A DNA stretch of 13,307 nt from Chloroflexota bacterium. GTDB lineage: Bacteria; Chloroflexota; Anaerolineae; UBA4142. Every line of letters begins with the position of its first letter. Position 1 is the first letter of the stretch. The translations under genes and the position numbers were made by a program. Below are positions 11,093 to 13,307 of this stretch, piece after piece. Below the pieces are notes generated by a model. The model was not told the DNA's origin, ran no database searches, and saw only the letters and a list, made by a program, of their open reading frames with translations. The stretch covers positions 1-13,307 of the forward strand of contig JACQGS010000117.1 in NCBI GenBank assembly GCA_016199405.1, read 5' to 3'.

Positions 11093-12843
11093 ACTTCAAT
11101 CGCTCGGATAGTTTCGCTCATCACACTTTCCAACTTCAACAATCGCTCTAACGTCACTTGTGGCTCTTCGTAAAATTCCTCGTCCTGTTCCACCTGGCGA
11201 TAGCGGCTCGCGGACAAATCGTATTTACCCGAAGGGGACGCGACCTGTTCCTTCGTCACCCAGAACTGGCGGGTCAGTTGATTGATCTCCGCTTGCAATG
11301 GCGCAATTTCATCATGCAGTTTGTCCAATTGCTGTTGCATCGCCGTGAGCGCATCCTGAGCGGACTCTGAGCGAGCAGAGCGAGTCGAAGAGGAAGTCGA
11401 AGGATCGTTCGCATCGCCATCGCCATTCGCAATCGCGTGCTCAAACGTCAGCCGATTGATTTCCTTTTGCAAGCGCAAGCGTTCAGTTTTCAACGGCGCA
11501 ACCGAATCTCTCAATTCTCTCAATCTCTTTTCTCTCTGCGCGTTAAACCCAGCATCGAACTGATTGTCCCAGCATTTCAACACATCGGGAATGTCATTTT
11601 CGTTCGGCGTCGGCGTCCGCTTGTCGTCGAGCGAAAAACCATCGTGCTCCATATCGTAAAACCAAATGCGCTCCGTCGTCGCGCCGCGCGTGAACAACAG
11701 CACCGCCGTCGAAACGCCCGCGTACGGTTTGAACACACCGCTCGGCATCGAGACCACGCCATCGAGCCGATTCTCTTCGATGATTTTTTTCCGCGTCTCG
11801 ACGTGCGCGCGGCTCGATCCGAACAGCACTCCATCGGGCACGATCACCGCGTTGCGTCCGCCCATGTCCAACACGCGCAGAATGAGATGCAAGAAAAGCA
11901 ATTCGGTTTTTTTCGTGTTGCTCGGCAACGTCGGATTCAGATCGGCGGCATCCACCGCGCCCTTGAAGGGCATATTCATCAGCGTCACATCGTATGCCTT
12001 TTCCTCGGTGAACGCTTTCGAGAGCGTGTCCATATAGAAAAAGCGCGGCGCCGCGATGCCGTGCAGCATCAAGTTCATCGAGCCGATCCGCAGCATCGTC
12101 ATGCCCGAATCGTTGTCATAGCCCGTGAGCGCCTTGGTTTGCAGAAACTTGTTTTCCGCAGGCGTCAGTCTATCGCCAATCAAATTATGCGCGATACCTT
12201 CCTCGTCGCGCGTTAGAATTTCGGGCGAGGTGTGCGTTTCCAGAATGTACTGATACGCGTTCACCAAAAAGCCGCACGTGCCGCCCGTCATATCGCCGAT
12301 GCGTTCCATTGGGCGCGGCTTGATCATCCCCACCATCATGCGAATGATGTGGCGCGGCGTGCGAAATTGTCCGTTGCGCCCCGCGGTGTTCAGATGGCTC
12401 AACAAGTACTCGAACAAATCGCCTTGCACGTCCTGGTTCTGCTCGCTGATCTGCATCTGCTCGATCGCTTTGCACGCTTCGATGAGCAAGCTGGGTTTGC
12501 TGATTTTGAATTCCGCGTTCTTCATGTACTGCTCGAACGAGCTGCCCTTCTCGCCGAGTTTCTTCAATTCAGGGAAAACCTTTTCCTTGACGTGCGCGAG
12601 CGCGTCGTCGGCTTTCAATTGCGTCCAATAGCGCCAGCGCAATTTCGGCGTAAAGCGCGGCTCGTATTTCTGTTTGAGCATGCCCGCGCGTTTCTCGCGG
12701 CGATCTTCTTCCTCATCCAGCCGCTTCATAAACAGCAAATACGAAAACTGCTCGATGGCATCGAGCGGATTCGACAACCCGCCCGTCCAGAGCTTGTCCC
12801 ACAATTGGTCAACCTGGGATTTTAGTTTTGGGTCAGTGAGCAT
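11089..12843 (-). CDS. hsdM: Type I DNA N6-adenine methyltransferase HsdM, with altered catalytic motif
   Basis: A 584-residue HsdM. The helical N-terminal domain (about 5-150) has LWTGGLSNPLDAIEQFSYLL. SAM-binding motif I reads DMTGGTCGF (184-192). AGRNGQFRTPRHI (154-166) and TGYDNDSGMTMLRIGSMNL (240-258) are as expected. Motif IV, normally NPPF, reads NMPF (290-293). IVPDGVLFGSS (334-344) and PSGVFKPYAGVSTAVLLFTR (367-386) are intact. The C-terminal coiled-coil region (about 435-530) holds a Ser-rich insert (480-498) coded by repeat DNA. The start has GAGG 7 bases upstream. It methylates adenine at the HsdS-chosen site if active. It follows the TIR gene by 31 bases; no hsdR is in the window. 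Confidence 0.95.
   Translation of the reverse strand: MLTDPKLKSQVDQLWDKLWTGGLSNPLDAIEQFSYLLFMKRLDEEEDRREKRAGMLKQKYEPRFTPKLRWRYWTQLKADDALAHVKEKVFPELKKLGEKGSSFEQYMKNAEFKISKPSLLIEACKAIEQMQISEQNQDVQGDLFEYLLSHLNTAGRNGQFRTPRHIIRMMVGMIKPRPMERIGDMTGGTCGFLVNAYQYILETHTSPEILTRDEEGIAHNLIGDRLTPAENKFLQTKALTGYDNDSGMTMLRIGSMNLMLHGIAAPRFFYMDTLSKAFTEEKAYDVTLMNMPFKGAVDAADLNPTLPSNTKKTELLFLHLILRVLDMGGRNAVIVPDGVLFGSSRAHVETRKKIIEENRLDGVVSMPSGVFKPYAGVSTAVLLFTRGATTERIWFYDMEHDGFSLDDKRTPTPNENDIPDVLKCWDNQFDAGFNAQREKRLRELRDSVAPLKTERLRLQKEINRLTFEHAIANGDGDANDPSTSSSTRSARSESAQDALTAMQQQLDKLHDEIAPLQAEINQLTRQFWVTKEQVASPSGKYDLSASRYRQVEQDEEFYEEPQVTLERLLKLESVMSETIRAIEV
11353..11407 (-). repeat. Dispersed-repeat insertion inside hsdM
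   Basis: Bounded by ATCCT and AGGAT, with repeated AGTCGAAG and GAGCG/CTGAGCG units. In frame it codes DPSTSSSTRSARSESAQDA between two coiled-coil helices, where it breaks the heptad pattern. It shares the CTTCG and CTCAGG elements with 5377-5404. Confidence 0.55.
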
Positions 12844-12874
12844 TGAAAATCCTCATACCGTTCTCTACTTATTA

Positions 12875-13234
12875 CTATGGGTGAAGACCGAATTGGCGAA
12901 TAGTGCGTCTGAATTTCTGTAACAGATTTTCTTCCTTTCCCAATTCGGGACAATACGCAAAATTGATGTGTTGGAGTGGTTGTGGTGGTGGCACAATTGG
13001 TTCACGCCAGTATACTGGACGAATGAATGCGTCGTCCTTGCCCTTCAGTGTTAAAGCGTGCTCCCATTCTTTCTTAACTGCTGGCGATTGCGCTGAAAAC
13101 CTTGACCAGAATAACTGAAAGATGTCTGCTTGGTCAATCAACTGTAATAAGCGTGCATCCCAGTGTTCCCCGCTCCGCAAGGTTGTTACATCTCGACTTT
13201 TGCAGCGACATAAAATAATGACTCTGCGGCACAT
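12875..13234 (-). CDS. TIR-domain protein, apparently N-terminally incomplete
   Basis: A 119-residue frame matching the central and C-terminal parts of a bacterial TIR domain: LRSGEHWDARLL (19-30, BB-loop region), DQADIFQLFWS (34-44), AQSPAVKKEWEHAL (48-61, with Glu56 at the place of the NADase glutamate), then FIRPVYWREPIVPPP (70-84) and INFAYCPEL. TIR domains of this kind cleave NAD+ or bind partners in antiphage defence. The first strand and helix (FISYSHKD-like) are absent: a TAA stands directly before the ATG at 13234, no Shine-Dalgarno is seen, and neither of the other frames in the 73 bases to the window edge restores it. It is therefore a truncated or frameshifted gene, or a shortened variant. 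It precedes hsdM by 31 bases on the same strand. Confidence 0.75.
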   Translation of the reverse strand: MCRRVIILCRCKSRDVTTLRSGEHWDARLLQLIDQADIFQLFWSRFSAQSPAVKKEWEHALTLKGKDDAFIRPVYWREPIVPPPQPLQHINFAYCPELGKEENLLQKFRRTIRQFGLHP

Positions 13235-13307
13235 TTACAACTGAATATCCAAGCACTCTGGCATCCTTCGGAAAATTGCGTACAATGCAAGGGAGTACCC
13301 TTGCTCA

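Noticed and set aside
11437..12216. 259-codon open frame opposite hsdM
   Set aside because: Arg/His/Gln-rich antisense product with no motifs; hsdM on the other strand is certain.

Overview
The window reads as a piece of a Chloroflexota (Anaerolineae-like) chromosome, probably from a metagenome. This is inferred from family resemblance and not from any search. The clues are two lipoproteins with long Pro/Thr linkers, a dnaB-dnaD-dnaC-type replication cassette whose DnaD protein opens with a GFPxGK...TPLP...FFxEL block, a DUF151 nuclease, a DUF6398 protein, and short dispersed repeats tolerated in frame inside genes. No rRNA, tRNA, CRISPR array or transposase is visible.

Layout, left to right. 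(a) 1-847, minus strand: two paralogous lipoprotein genes in tandem, the second running off the left edge. (b) 876-945: a terminator and a promoter-like site. (c) 981-4384, minus strand: a replication operon read dnaB, then a DnaD-domain gene, then a helicase-loader-like gene. The loader is unusual because its AAA+ ATPase domain is duplicated in tandem. (d) 4401-4435: a 13-bp perfect hairpin. (e) 4458-5280, minus strand: a DUF151 bifunctional-nuclease gene and a small ribbon-helix-helix-like gene behind a clear promoter. (f) 5457-8051, minus strand: mutS, with two in-frame insertions of repeat DNA and apparently leaderless transcription. (g) 8223-8899, plus strand: a VapBC-type toxin-antitoxin pair with its own promoter and strong terminator, divergent from mutS. 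(h) 8886-9173: a truncated MNT-type nucleotidyltransferase remnant. (i) 9209-9733: a DUF6398 gene. (j) 9736-9976: a gene-tail fragment fused to a long palindromic repeat. (k) 9977-13234, minus strand: TIR-domain gene, hsdM, hsdS.

The left two thirds is housekeeping: replicative helicase, its loading factors, and mismatch repair. The right third from about 8.2 kb is an accessory, defence-like island with a toxin-antitoxin pair, a nucleotidyltransferase remnant and a type I methyltransferase/specificity pair. Where a restriction subunit might be expected, the neighbour upstream of hsdM is a TIR-domain protein 31 bases away; no hsdR is in the window. A TIR effector coupled to HsdM/HsdS is the best candidate for an unusual system here. 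However, the TIR gene looks N-terminally incomplete and the window ends just upstream of it. The most solid structural novelty is the double-AAA+ loader. The most testable regulatory idea is the heptamer repeat in mutS, where gain or loss of one unit would remove the ATPase domain.
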